A stretch of DNA of 55,410 nucleotides from Acidobacteria subdivision 13 bacterium RH2 MAG17b (GTDB lineage: Bacteria > Acidobacteriota > Terriglobia > UBA7540), in the NCBI GenBank assembly GCA_002197525.1, contig NFUN01000057.1:1-55410 (forward strand). Reading direction: 5' to 3'. The position numbers and the translations under genes were made by a program. Position 1 is the stretch's first letter; each line of letters begins with the position of its first letter. Of the stretch, positions 8,901-15,389 are shown one piece after another. Under the pieces are notes generated by a model. That model did no database searches. It was not told the origin of the DNA and saw only the letters and a list, made by a program, of their open reading frames with translations.

Positions 8901-9164
8901 GTCATTCGCGGCGGCCGCGTGGAAATCCACCACCAAGCCGGTTCCATAAGGCGGTTGCGTGGGATCGTTCACGTCCGCGATCGTGTCTGAGCTGTTCGAC
9001 TTCGACCAGCGGGAAGCGGAATTGTTGTCCTCACCGTTTTCCAGGATCGCGCTCGCCAGGTAACCCGGATTGTCGAGGAAATCATTGATCTGCTTGATGA
9101 TTTTCGAGGCGGCAATGAAGTTGTGCGGACGCCGAAAACGCGATGATCGCCAGCGCGCAATCAT
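6000..9164 (-). CDS. Giant tail-tip protein, downstream part after a frameshift (glycosidase-like barrel plus tail hub)
   Basis: This frame continues the protein begun at 10302. Its own first 13 residues are a shadow of the upstream frame, and meaningful sequence starts at HNFIAASKIIKQI near 9125. About residues 14-60 and 225-560 look like an (alpha/alpha)6 six-hairpin glycosidase domain (AMAWVCYAYAVYMVL, VSTEHQVDIYFAFMR, SVWQEGSWGMLLALLLMY), interrupted by a beta-sandwich insert at about 75-215 that could bind carbohydrate. Residues about 600-1054 resemble phage tail-hub proteins (GNPIDLLLATLQNEMGVG, QFIESQILKVLGLYLIVRADG, RADGRLALKS). The likely role is capsule or cell-wall polysaccharide attack during host contact. 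The full protein would be about 1,430 aa. It has no plausible ribosome-binding site of its own at 9164. Confidence 0.75.
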   Translation of the reverse strand: MIARWRSSRFRRPHNFIAASKIIKQINDFLDNPGYLASAILENGEDNNSASRWSKSNSSDTIADVNDPTQPPYGTGLVVDFHAAAANDTFTFTGAGLPDSTDGQLEFQHKEAALVTFIFDIGVVTASGKVTDIQITSGTTAPAAYNSSTKIVTIAIGPGGGFYRTNLVNVASLVSSLAGDTLTQISSFKITLTAVGDLDFDNLSVGGLQPANSLAFSYDVYNGQIDQAYIRAGAMAWVCYAYAVYMVLSLDVTPALYLQRMINYLLTLQSAASDLTNGLFYLGVGKYEDPGYQWVPGLQTSVSTEHQVDIYFAFMRCAGALQTASIQLLKTGNITKAQSTSLQATAAQIQTAAETVTSQVLANLYIAPGTSPGHFAQGASSAGLDTSEALDASGTWAAILAYAVGANTQAEQALEFVYDNFYLQNQTVVKSSAANSYNEAYQQLTPFNGFMPYQNSTGGYSGVPDSVWQEGSWGMLLALLLMYTDANIQAFFGGQSGLDAFLATLVSSQRTIRGATADGSLLGYSLASRGLPYEFEAWPMFAPSAWMWLTSTNPGLLLTISTSATVLPYLSIPQGMSQTVNELDGASSLGATTIKCIDPSGTLKGLTAQDALIGKVAKLKMGFPGQSLGDFVTLHTAQVSQTGWTADGQVTFALHDVQRFLLGQQVWIRGGPLEWTPGQSARAAQPIGPSVGANAFPASDKNPRYLQGNPIDLLLATLQNEMGVGQDPSLRGSDYVLERAVSAYTSQQNYDPLGPAPGWVIFTPGDDSTLINPNAYIDVPGMLALRDSEFSGDWFEFQITRPIDGKQFIESQILKVLGLYLIVRADGRLALKSMKSPEAQTPVMALNQKNIVGIPATNRQRIVNVVTVKLNVENSGVTTAARAYDYQVTFEQQESLIRYNQIFQQQIEATGLVLPYGGTRRAQMIADRIFRRHAFAPPVYKVKAFLSTVGVELGDFVWLTHPLVADFQTGKLGLTSVVCEVLGKTPNYAQGSVEFDLLDTRFINLTTPYYIAPAASGVPGWTGASAAQKAQYMFISSAASGGTYADGTAGNTIF

Positions 9165-10302
9165 AGATGAAGCTGCGGTTTTGCAGCGCTCCGGTATTCG
9201 ATTGCGTGGGGTCAGGCACGTAAAGCGGGTCGGACGTGGGCACAGTGAAGGACCGCACGAGGTCCTGATAGGCCGCCTGCGTTTGTAGCGACGTGTAGAC
9301 GAGCGTTGCGCCCTTGACCGGATCGTCGTAAAGAACGTGCACCGTCAGCTTGCCCGCAGCAGGGACCGCCTGCGAGCCGCAGCGCGCGTGGTAAGCATCC
9401 TGCACGATGATCGGAATGTTATCTTCCTGCAAGTATTCGATGTCGGTCTTCACGTAGATCCGCGCGAAGTAGCCGGAGAGCTTCTGGCCGATGCCCACGT
9501 TCGAGTGCGTGATCCAGCCTGCCGGAAGCGTGGGCGTATGCGATCCTGCCCCAGGCAGCGGTGCGGTGCTCGGATAAAGCGCCGCCACCACGACGCCCGC
9601 ATTCGTCACCTGCACCGCCCACCAGCCGTTCAAGCCTTGCTGGATGAGCAGCGACTGAAACTGTGATGGGCGCGGCGTGATTCCCTTGCACAGGCCGGTT
9701 GCTGGAGTTCCTACGCCAATCGCGCTCGACTGGTAGTAATACTGGTCGGTCAGCGTAAAAAGATCGACGCGATAGTCTTCAATCGTCGAAAGGCCAGGGG
9801 TGGCAAAAAGGTTGAAGATGGTCCCGTAGATCGTCATGCCCTGCAGCACGGGGTAAGTGTTGCCGTCGCAGAGCTTGATGCCGCTCGGCGAGGCGTTGTA
9901 ATTCGAGTTGTACTGCGCCGCGATCTGGCCGCTCGTCAGCGGAATGACGGGCGCAAACAGGTTGCCAGTGGGCAGCGTGACGGGCGAAAAGTCGATGGGA
10001 AAACCGTCCGGGCCAAGTGATTCGTCAAACAGCCAGCCCGCAGGCGGCAGCATGGCGATGTTTTCCACCGTCACCGCAGGAAGGCTGGAAAAATCGGCTT
10101 GCGAGAGAATCCCGCATTCGGCCAGCGCGGGCGAGGTGGGCTGCTGCGCCGCGCCGGGCGTCTGGGTGACCGGCAGCGACGTGAATAGCGCGTTCGCCTG
10201 CCAGTTGCCCACATCGACGTTCTGGCGCGAATAGAGCCACGCCAGCGTCTGCGCCATGTCGCCCAGGAAATCGCCGGGATAGTATTTCGCTATGTTCGGC
10301 AT
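9082..10302 (-). CDS. Giant tail-tip protein, upstream part before the frameshift
   Basis: The N-terminal part of the same tail-tip protein, 406 aa in this frame. It opens MPNIAKYYPGDFLGDMAQTL and has beta-rich segments up to about 330. The last authentic stretch is RSFIYDCALAIIAFSAS (about 376-392), the first helix of a six-hairpin barrel. The final 14 residues before the stop are out of frame. Resuming the +1 frame at about 9124-9133 gives a smooth helix-to-helix continuation into the downstream frame, so a one-base indel, assembly error or +1 frameshift separates the two. It follows a 59-aa tail gene in the same transcript. The N-terminal region carries no catalytic motif I can name. Confidence 0.7.
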   Translation of the reverse strand: MPNIAKYYPGDFLGDMAQTLAWLYSRQNVDVGNWQANALFTSLPVTQTPGAAQQPTSPALAECGILSQADFSSLPAVTVENIAMLPPAGWLFDESLGPDGFPIDFSPVTLPTGNLFAPVIPLTSGQIAAQYNSNYNASPSGIKLCDGNTYPVLQGMTIYGTIFNLFATPGLSTIEDYRVDLFTLTDQYYYQSSAIGVGTPATGLCKGITPRPSQFQSLLIQQGLNGWWAVQVTNAGVVVAALYPSTAPLPGAGSHTPTLPAGWITHSNVGIGQKLSGYFARIYVKTDIEYLQEDNIPIIVQDAYHARCGSQAVPAAGKLTVHVLYDDPVKGATLVYTSLQTQAAYQDLVRSFTVPTSDPLYVPDPTQSNTGALQNRSFIYDCALAIIAFSASAQLHCRLENHQADQ

Positions 10303-10307
10303 CGCTC

Positions 10308-10372
10308 GCTTCGCCCGATTGATTCATTTGCTCATCGGCTCATTGAATCAATGACTCAATGGGTCAATGCAG
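10308..10372. repeat. Array of 8-bp TCAATGNN-type repeats
   Basis: Degenerate 8-base units of the form TCAATGNN (or the reverse form TCATTGNN) stand in tandem between the 406-aa and 59-aa tail genes. The same units recur at 10561-10617, 11002-11062 and near 12480-12515 in the phage locus, and at 42511-42607 in the host accD-cobO spacer. Confidence 0.75.
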
Positions 10373-10378
10373 CAATCC

Positions 10379-10558
10379 CTAGATTCCGTATCCGCCGATC
10401 CCATAAAGGACCACGCCGTAGCCGCCCACCGTCACCCCCAGCGCCGAAGCCGAAAAGCTCGCGATCACCACGCCAAAATCGGGGATTTCCAGCACGTATA
10501 GCGGCTGCTTCTGAAGCTGCGCGAGCGCGGTCTGCCAATTCTGGTTGCCCTGAATCAT
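10379..10558 (-). CDS. Small tail protein, 59 aa
   Basis: A short frame, easily missed, beginning MIQGNQNWQTALAQLQ and containing LYVLEIPDFGVVIASFSASA. It ends with a Gly/Tyr-rich tail (GGYGVVLYGIGGYGI). Start ATG is at 10556-10558 and stop TAG at 10379-10381. It lies exactly between two arrays of TCAATG repeats and between the distal-tail-like and tail-tip genes, in the same direction. The Gly/Tyr-rich end resembles phage beta-strand or self-assembling segments, but no family was recognised. A second minus-strand frame over the same bases (10356-10538) is rejected because its Arg/Ala-rich composition looks like a shadow. Confidence 0.6.
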   Translation of the reverse strand: MIQGNQNWQTALAQLQKQPLYVLEIPDFGVVIASFSASALGVTVGGYGVVLYGIGGYGI

Positions 10559-10560
10559 TG

Positions 10561-10617
10561 AGTTATTTCTTCATTGATTCAATGGCTCAATGAACCAATG
10601 ATTCAATGGCTCAATCA
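10561..10617. repeat. Array of 8-bp TCAATGNN-type repeats
   Basis: At least five consecutive 8-base units (TCAATGGC, TCAATGAA, CCAATGAT, TCAATGGC, TCAATCAG) fill the spacer between the distal-tail-like gene and the 59-aa gene. They reach up to the stop codon of the upstream gene. Confidence 0.75.
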
Positions 10618-10998
10618 GCTCACCACTTGCCGGAACTTCATCTTGAAAGAGTAAAGCCCTGCCGCTTTGTAGGCGGCGCTCCATGTCGTGTCTTCCAGCC
10701 AGTAATTCGTGAAGCCGCTCTGCGAGCTGTCCGGATAGTAGGCAAACTGGCCGCCCGTGAGCGCGGTCTGCATGAAGGCGTTCCAGGCGATCACGTCCGC
10801 GCCCAGCAGCACGAATTGCATGTCAAATTCCAGGAAGTTGTCGATGCGTTGGAGAATTGATTCGCGCACGCCGGAGCTTGCCACGTTGTCGTGCCGCGCA
10901 GCGACGGAGTTGTACGCCGCCACGTTGCGCGGTGGATAAGTGAAGGCCAGCGTGACAGGCCCTGTACCGGGATCGTAGACAATCTGTGGATTCGCCAT
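10615..10998 (-). CDS. Distal-tail-like protein
   Basis: A 127-aa protein placed between the tape measure and the tail-tip genes, where siphoviruses encode the distal tail (Dit) protein joining tube and tip. Visible features are a beta-rich start (PQIVYDPGTGPVTLAFTYPP), the segment ESILQRIDNFLEFDMQFVLL, and a closing beta strand (GLYSFKMKFRQVVS) typical of tail-tube-fold proteins. It is shorter than most Dit proteins and so may be a minimal version or a tail completion protein. No signal peptide is present. It is flanked on both sides by TCAATG-repeat spacers, which are otherwise rare in the locus. The assignment rests on position and fold style. Confidence 0.6.
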   Translation of the reverse strand: MANPQIVYDPGTGPVTLAFTYPPRNVAAYNSVAARHDNVASSGVRESILQRIDNFLEFDMQFVLLGADVIAWNAFMQTALTGGQFAYYPDSSQSGFTNYWLEDTTWSAAYKAAGLYSFKMKFRQVVS

Positions 10999-11001
10999 AA
11001 G

Positions 11002-11062
11002 CCGATTGATTCATTTCTTCATTGATTCAATGACTCAATGAACCAATGATGCAATGGTTTCA
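11002..11062. repeat. Array of 8-bp TCAATGNN-type repeats
   Basis: A third array of the same units fills the gap between the tape-measure-like gene and the distal-tail-like gene. It shares long stretches with the array at 10561-10617, including a common block reading TTCTTCATTGATTCAATG, so one may have been copied from the other. Confidence 0.75.
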
Positions 11063-11815
11063 TCCTGCCGCATACGTTGGCCGGATCGCGCTGCTTGCCG
11101 TGAGCTGTACGCCGCGCTGCTGCACGGCCGTGTTCAGCGTGTCGGCAAGCCACTGGCCGGCCTGCTCGTCTCCCATGATTGAAACGGTCAATTGCCCCGA
11201 AGGCGGATGCGCCGCAGAGGCCGCGCCGGCTGCAAGCCCCGAAACTGGAACGCCCACGCCTCCACCTGGCCTGGAACCGAGGCTATGCGCATAGTGTTCC
11301 GAAAGCGAACGCGAGTGGCCGCTTCCTGCGTCTGCGGACGCGGCAATCTGCGCCCCCGCAATCGTGCCCCAGAGAGCGGCGGAAGTGAAATCTTGCGCGG
11401 CCGCCCAGAAATCCAGTTCTCCAAGTGCCCCGAAGCCCGCAGCCGTCGCAGCTATCGCTTTATAAACGGCTGTCTGTTTAAGTGCGCCGAGACTGGAGGC
11501 GCTCTTAGTCTGCTCCGCAAGGCGATGTGTCGCCACCGACTGAATCTCAACCAGATTCTGATGGGCGAGAAGCGAGATCACCTGCGTCGTCGCGCGCGTA
11601 GCCACTGTGCTCCAGTTTTGTGAGGAGCGGGACAACTCGCTATACGTCTGGACGCCCCGCTGCTCGAGCCGTTGAAGGTTCGATGCAAGCTCCTGCACCG
11701 CCTGCAAGTTAGCGGCGCTTGGCTCCGTGGAAGTTTCGGACGGACCGGTGGCGCCGCTCCCGCGATGCTGCATTTCAAAAATCGTTCTCAGCAAATTGGA
11801 CATGTTCCGCACCAT
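11060..11815 (-). CDS. Short tape-measure-like tail protein
   Basis: A 251-aa protein following the tail-chaperone pair, the fixed position of the tape measure protein that sets tail length. Residues about 30-115 are a helical, Gln/Ser/Thr-rich rod. Residues about 112-165 form a hydrophobic Ala-rich stretch (KAIAATAAGFGALGEL, FTSAALWGTIAGAQIAASA) like the C-terminal membrane-type region of tape measures. A Gly/Ser/Ala linker and a short beta-type end follow. Typical tape measures exceed 600 aa, so this one predicts a very short tail. The start may be ATG at 11815 or 11803. An alternative is that it is a C-terminal fragment, but no upstream half was found. Confidence 0.65.
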   Translation of the reverse strand: MVRNMSNLLRTIFEMQHRGSGATGPSETSTEPSAANLQAVQELASNLQRLEQRGVQTYSELSRSSQNWSTVATRATTQVISLLAHQNLVEIQSVATHRLAEQTKSASSLGALKQTAVYKAIAATAAGFGALGELDFWAAAQDFTSAALWGTIAGAQIAASADAGSGHSRSLSEHYAHSLGSRPGGGVGVPVSGLAAGAASAAHPPSGQLTVSIMGDEQAGQWLADTLNTAVQQRGVQLTASSAIRPTYAAG

Positions 11816-11842
11816 CAGCCCGGCTTCCAGTCGGTTTCGCGC

Positions 11843-12052
11843 TCACCACCACTCCTCGTGAGCAGTGCTTTCCGCCCTCATCGTGCGTTCTCTCGATCGC
11901 CAGAAAGCAACAGCGGCGGCGATATCGATCTGTAATGCCACCACATCCGTGCTCGCCTGCCTTCCGTTTCTACCGAGACCCAGGAGGGTGCTCGGACGGC
12001 AACTCCAGGTGTGAGCAACTTGACTCAGTAGCAGCAGATGATCGCTAGCCAC
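11843..12052 (-). CDS. Second tail-chaperone frame (gpT-like)
   Basis: A 69-aa frame that begins with GTG at 12052 inside the last codons of the tail chaperone gene (8-base overlap). The sequence (HTWSCRPSTLLGLG, then DVVALQIDIAAAVAFWRSRERTM) fits the short partner frame common after siphoviral tail chaperones. In many phages it is reached by ribosomal frameshifting. Here it lies in +1 relative to the upstream frame, and a CCC-T sequence sits four codons before the upstream stop, a context known to permit +1 slippage. Independent initiation at the GTG is the alternative, although no clear ribosome-binding site precedes it. It is the last gene before the tape measure. Confidence 0.6.
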   Translation of the reverse strand: MASDHLLLLSQVAHTWSCRPSTLLGLGRNGRQASTDVVALQIDIAAAVAFWRSRERTMRAESTAHEEWW

Positions 12053-12473
12053 GAAAGGGCGCGAGGTCGGCCACGGAGGAAGAATTGCCAGCCTCCGTTA
12101 CGACCTCGCCCATTGCCCACCGTACAATGAAGTTCAGATCTGAGTCATCTAGGAGGTCCGGAGAAATCTCTTCTGGCCCGGGAGGCAAAGAAACTCGCGG
12201 TCGCACCATAACCTCTGAAAGGAGCGCCAATATCCAATCCGCCAGCTTTCCCACATCGTCCGGCGTTCGAGGTGCCTTTTGAGACGAACTCTCCATACTC
12301 GCCGCCAGGGTTTGAGGGAGACACTGATGAAAGACAAACCACAACGGCGACGGCCGCCGCATCAGCACGGCTTTGCCAAGCTTCGGTAGAGTCACACGCT
12401 CGACTCTCGCCTCAGAATTCCGTGAAGCCACAAAATCCTGAGGGCTCGCGAGATCAGTTTCAGATTGACTCAT
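12045..12473 (-). CDS. Tail assembly chaperone-like protein
   Basis: A 142-aa acidic, helical protein between the tail tube and the tape measure, the standard place of the chaperone that coats the tape measure during tail assembly. The central part carries helices (LADWILALLSEVMVRP), and the C-terminal part has the family-like phrase DDSDLNFIVRWAMGEV. There is no signal peptide or membrane segment. The start ATG (12471-12473) follows GGAGAAACAGAAG. The stop codon overlaps the GTG start of the 69-aa second frame, giving a gpG/gpT-like arrangement. Confidence 0.7.
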   Translation of the reverse strand: MSQSETDLASPQDFVASRNSEARVERVTLPKLGKAVLMRRPSPLWFVFHQCLPQTLAASMESSSQKAPRTPDDVGKLADWILALLSEVMVRPRVSLPPGPEEISPDLLDDSDLNFIVRWAMGEVVTEAGNSSSVADLAPFRG

Positions 12474-12524
12474 TCTTCTGTTTCTCCACTAGCTCAATGT
12501 TTCAATGACTCGATGAATCTGGGT

Positions 12525-13460
12525 TCAGGGCTGCCGGTACACCTTTCCCACCTGATCTCCCACCGGCCGTGACGGGTCAGCCAAGCCGTTGAACTTCACC
12601 TTCACCGTAGTGGCTTTTTCTCTACTGAACGGCATGCTGAGGGCCTGGGCCTGATAAGCGCAATAGAGTTGACTCACCACATACTTGCCCGGAGCATTTA
12701 CCCGCGGAGAAACGACCGCGACGGAAAGTTTAGGCACGGGCATAAGACCACCAAAGGAAAGCTCTTCGTAGCGCTGAAGCCCAGGCGATAAACTTGTGTC
12801 TGTGCCCGCAGCATAAATGCAGTTCGTAAGATAAGCGCGGAATCTGCTGTAATCGGTCTCCATAATTTCCGCTTCGATCGATTGCTCCTCTGCCGTCATC
12901 CGCGCATCTATCGGTGCGGTCACCTGGTCGGCGCTCAACGTCTCGAGTTTCGGAGTCCAAGCCATCGTGGTCGCGCCGGAAACGGCTCCTGCAAAGACAG
13001 GACCCGCCCCGCTCATAGCGGGAGGCGTGGAACCCGTGGCTACCAGGCCCGTGGACGGCTCAATCCAGTTCTGACTTAAAGGTATGGGAGATGCGTTCTG
13101 AAGTTTTTCCGCTCCCGGCGCGCTCCCCGCATACACGTTATACGCGGTGGCATTGCCCGCGGCGGGCGGCGACGCTACAACCAGAAGACTGCCCGCCGCC
13201 ACAGCCAGGCTGGACTCAGCGGAAGGCAAGGTTTCTCCGAACAAGTTCACGTATGTGAGCGCTACGTAGCTGGTTGCGGCGCCAAGCGATCCGCCTACAA
13301 TCGATGAAAGGCCGGCCGCGGCTGGAGGATTCAGGCCCGGCGCGATTGGATTGCCGTTGGAGTCGATCACCAAGCGCGAGCCGGTGGCCGGGACGGCGCA
13401 GCCCAGCCAGAGACTTCCTGGCCCTTGATGAATCTTGCTTTGGTCAACCGTTGCAGCCAT
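12525..13460 (-). CDS. Major tail tube protein with an inserted Ig/FnIII-like domain
   Basis: A 311-aa protein in the tail-tube position, between the connector genes and the tail chaperone. The N- and C-terminal parts form the tube fold: MAATVDQSKIHQGPGSLWLG at the start, MTAEEQSIEAEIMETDYSRF and the KATTVKVKFNGLADPSRPVG closing strands. Residues about 55-140 form an inserted beta domain (SYVALTYVNLFGETLPS, AGNATAYNVYAG) like the Ig/FnIII modules many phages display on their tails. No sheath gene follows, so the tail is predicted to be non-contractile. The start follows GGGGG. A major structural protein of the particle is the best call. Confidence 0.7.
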   Translation of the reverse strand: MAATVDQSKIHQGPGSLWLGCAVPATGSRLVIDSNGNPIAPGLNPPAAAGLSSIVGGSLGAATSYVALTYVNLFGETLPSAESSLAVAAGSLLVVASPPAAGNATAYNVYAGSAPGAEKLQNASPIPLSQNWIEPSTGLVATGSTPPAMSGAGPVFAGAVSGATTMAWTPKLETLSADQVTAPIDARMTAEEQSIEAEIMETDYSRFRAYLTNCIYAAGTDTSLSPGLQRYEELSFGGLMPVPKLSVAVVSPRVNAPGKYVVSQLYCAYQAQALSMPFSREKATTVKVKFNGLADPSRPVGDQVGKVYRQP

Positions 13461-13516
13461 GTTACCCCCATCAATTCATTCGGGTATCGACCGGTTCAGT
13501 CAATAACTCAATCAGT

Positions 13517-14050
13517 TTATGTTTCTTGAAGCTCAAACAAAACGCTCAGCGCCACACGCAAAATGGGAGCCTGAATACCCGTCTGCGTAGTCAAGCTGTA
13601 GCGATGCGACTCAACGAAAACTTCCTTTACACTGCCAGGCGCGGGCGGCGAAGTCACTCCGCCCGGCACAGTTTCGTGCTGAATGGGGAACGGTGTGATC
13701 CAGTCTGCGCCACTCGCAGTGGTCACAATCATGTCCAGCACGCGAGCGTAATCTTGGGCGTTGTCTTGCGCTATCTCCTGGTCAAATTGCCCCACGTCGA
13801 GAGCCAGAGTCAGCGCGGAATGCCAGGATCGGGTTAGCGGCGATCCTGGATCAAACTCTGTCTTATCCGCCAAAATTGTGAGCCACGGTAGCGCCGTGCG
13901 CGGCCCGGAGCCTTTATGAAATTCACTGATCGCCACAAGTCCTGGGTTAACGAGCGTGATGGCTGCGGACTGGTCTCGTTGCACCAAAGCGATGGTTTGG
14001 TTCACCAGCGGTTTTGAAAACGTCGCGTCCCACGCGGGTATATAAGCCAT
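13517..14050 (-). CDS. Tail terminator or head-tail joining protein
   Basis: A 177-aa protein between the head completion protein and the tail tube, where siphoviruses encode the tail terminator. The N-terminal segment MAYIPAWDATFSKPLVNQ is followed by SAAITLVNPGLVAISEFHKG and a beta-alpha pattern. The C-terminal strands (ESHRYSLTTQTGIQ, LRVALSVLFELQET) resemble terminator folds. It has no membrane segment. Start ATG is at 14048-14050. The 111 bases separating it from the previous gene contain two short open frames of about 30-46 codons without convincing starts, possibly a decayed small gene. Position is the main evidence. Confidence 0.55.
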   Translation of the reverse strand: MAYIPAWDATFSKPLVNQTIALVQRDQSAAITLVNPGLVAISEFHKGSGPRTALPWLTILADKTEFDPGSPLTRSWHSALTLALDVGQFDQEIAQDNAQDYARVLDMIVTTASGADWITPFPIQHETVPGGVTSPPAPGSVKEVFVESHRYSLTTQTGIQAPILRVALSVLFELQET

Positions 14051-14161
14051 GGTTAATCGCAGCAGGTCCAGTTCAATCTGTAGCTGGCTGCCGCAGAGGC
14101 GTTGCTACAGTTGGGAATGCCGCTGGGGCAGTGAACCAGAAATCCTGCGGAGTTCGCAGCC

Positions 14162-14701
14162 TCAAAGTTTCTGGAACTTGCCGAAGAAGTTGCTCATTCC
14201 AACGTCCCCAGGCGTTTGGCCCTTAGGTTGATCCCCGCCGGCGATACCTTCAAGCGCCGGACGCGGCGACGGAGTGGCGGATTGGGGATCAAATAAGTGG
14301 TCGTAAAGACCCCCTGGCGCCGGGTCTCCCTTGTCTGTGGTTGCGTTCAGCTCAGCGATGAGCCTGTTGTACTCGTCTTTGAAGTCCTGAGCCAGACGCT
14401 CTGCGGCCGCCACTCCGTAGGTGGCCAAAGTCTGACCTAACTGCGCCGCCGCGCCGTAGCGGTTGATCCTCTCAAGCACATTAAGCGCATCTGTACTAAA
14501 CACTGCCTGAAACCCCGTAAAGCTTCCGGCATAGCTCTCATTAATGATTTCTCCGAAGCGCCTTCGGAGTATTGCGTCCAGATCTCCAGCGGCGTCGTCG
14601 ATATAAGTCTGAATCAACAAGTCGGCAGGCTTCTGCTGAGGCGTGCCGCGCACAAAGGCTGGAAACATTCCAGCGACGTTGGTAATGGTCGTGTAGCTCA
14701 C
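14162..14701 (-). CDS. Head completion protein (Mu gp36 / DUF1320-like)
   Basis: A 179-aa helical protein following the capsid group. The N-terminal part reads SYTTITNVAGMFPAFVRG and then LIQTYIDDAAGDLDAILRRRF, the pattern of DUF1320/gp6-type connectors, where a short helix bundle attaches to the portal ring. A Pro/Gly-rich, flexible C-terminus follows (about 125-179). The start is taken as GTG at 14699-14701 because GAGGAG stands six bases before it; an ATG at 14731 would add ten residues without a ribosome-binding site. Likely role: ring between portal and tail. Confidence 0.6.
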   Translation of the reverse strand: MSYTTITNVAGMFPAFVRGTPQQKPADLLIQTYIDDAAGDLDAILRRRFGEIINESYAGSFTGFQAVFSTDALNVLERINRYGAAAQLGQTLATYGVAAAERLAQDFKDEYNRLIAELNATTDKGDPAPGGLYDHLFDPQSATPSPRPALEGIAGGDQPKGQTPGDVGMSNFFGKFQKL

Positions 14702-14777
14702 TACGTTCTCCTCACTCGTAGATAGGCGCATAGCGCATCAGGCTTTCCCGTTATGCGCTACACGTCCTATCCGTTTG

Positions 14778-15044
14778 TCAGTACTCCACGATCAGGTTGC
14801 AGGCCGTCCCCGCGCCATCCGCCGTGATATAAACGTTGGTAGCGTCTGCGGGCTGGGTCTCGTGAAAGCCTCCCGCCGAGGTTGGTTCAATCAGCACGCT
14901 CATGGGAACGGCCGGCAGACCATGAGGAACGATATTTGCGGCATTGGGGGCCAACCCCGTCACCGCCAGTTTCGCCTTGCGAATGTAGGCGCCTTCCAAT
15001 GTCTGGCTCAGGTATTCGTAATTCGGAACTACATTAATTGCCAT
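14778..15044 (-). CDS. Small head-associated protein, 88 aa
   Basis: A short phage protein in the capsid-to-connector interval, starting MAINVVPNYEYLSQTLEG after the ribosome-binding site GGAGG. It is largely beta-rich (AKLAVTGLAPNAANIVPHGL, TNVYITADGAGTACNLIVEY) with no membrane segment or catalytic motif. It could be a decoration or minor tail protein. It is similar in style to small proteins that follow the capsid gene in transposable phages, but I cannot name a family. It shares transcription direction and tight spacing with its neighbours. Confidence 0.55.
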   Translation of the reverse strand: MAINVVPNYEYLSQTLEGAYIRKAKLAVTGLAPNAANIVPHGLPAVPMSVLIEPTSAGGFHETQPADATNVYITADGAGTACNLIVEY

Positions 15045-15076
15045 ACTGCCTCCGCGCGCAAGGTAGTTTTCAGGAT

Positions 15077-15319
15077 TCAGGATTTCTTCTTGCCAGTTCC
15101 CTGGTCCCGTTCACTTGCAACCTTTGCTTTGATTGGCTCGATCTGCCCAAGCGTCAACTCGGCCGCTTGGCTCTCGCTTAGTTCGATTACTCCGCCTGCA
15201 TCGACAGGAATATCCTGGCCATTCCCTGCGCTCTTTGAGAACGTAGGTGCGCTGGCCGCTTCCGGCAAATACACCTTGCCGCTATGCTCAATCGGACGAA
15301 GCACTTTGAATTTCGCCAT
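15077..15319 (-). CDS. Small capsid-region protein, 80 aa
   Basis: A compact protein starting MAKFKVLRPIEHSGKVYLPE after the strong ribosome-binding site GGAGG. The pattern of a short beta-hairpin start, an acidic middle with IELSESQAAELTLGQI and a Lys-rich tail matches the small proteins (DUF7210-like) found next to capsid genes in many phages. These are usually of unknown function. No membrane segment is present. It lies between the major capsid gene and the 88-aa gene. Confidence 0.6.
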   Translation of the reverse strand: MAKFKVLRPIEHSGKVYLPEAASAPTFSKSAGNGQDIPVDAGGVIELSESQAAELTLGQIEPIKAKVASERDQGTGKKKS

Positions 15320-15389
15320 AATTCCTCCAGGAATCGAGTGTCAACCTGCAACCTCGTGACATGCGGCAATGGAAGCTCGCAGCCTGCGG

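Noticed and set aside
9125-9164. Independent start for the downstream tail-tip frame at 9164
   Set aside because: The first 13 residues are an out-of-frame reading of the upstream barrel helix and no ribosome-binding site is present.
10308-10617. Possible CRISPR array
   Set aside because: Units are 8 bases without spacers of 25-40 bases, so this is a tandem repeat.
14051-14161. Short minus-strand frames of 30-46 codons between two connector genes
   Set aside because: Two overlapping frames are open, but neither has a good start codon with a ribosome-binding site.
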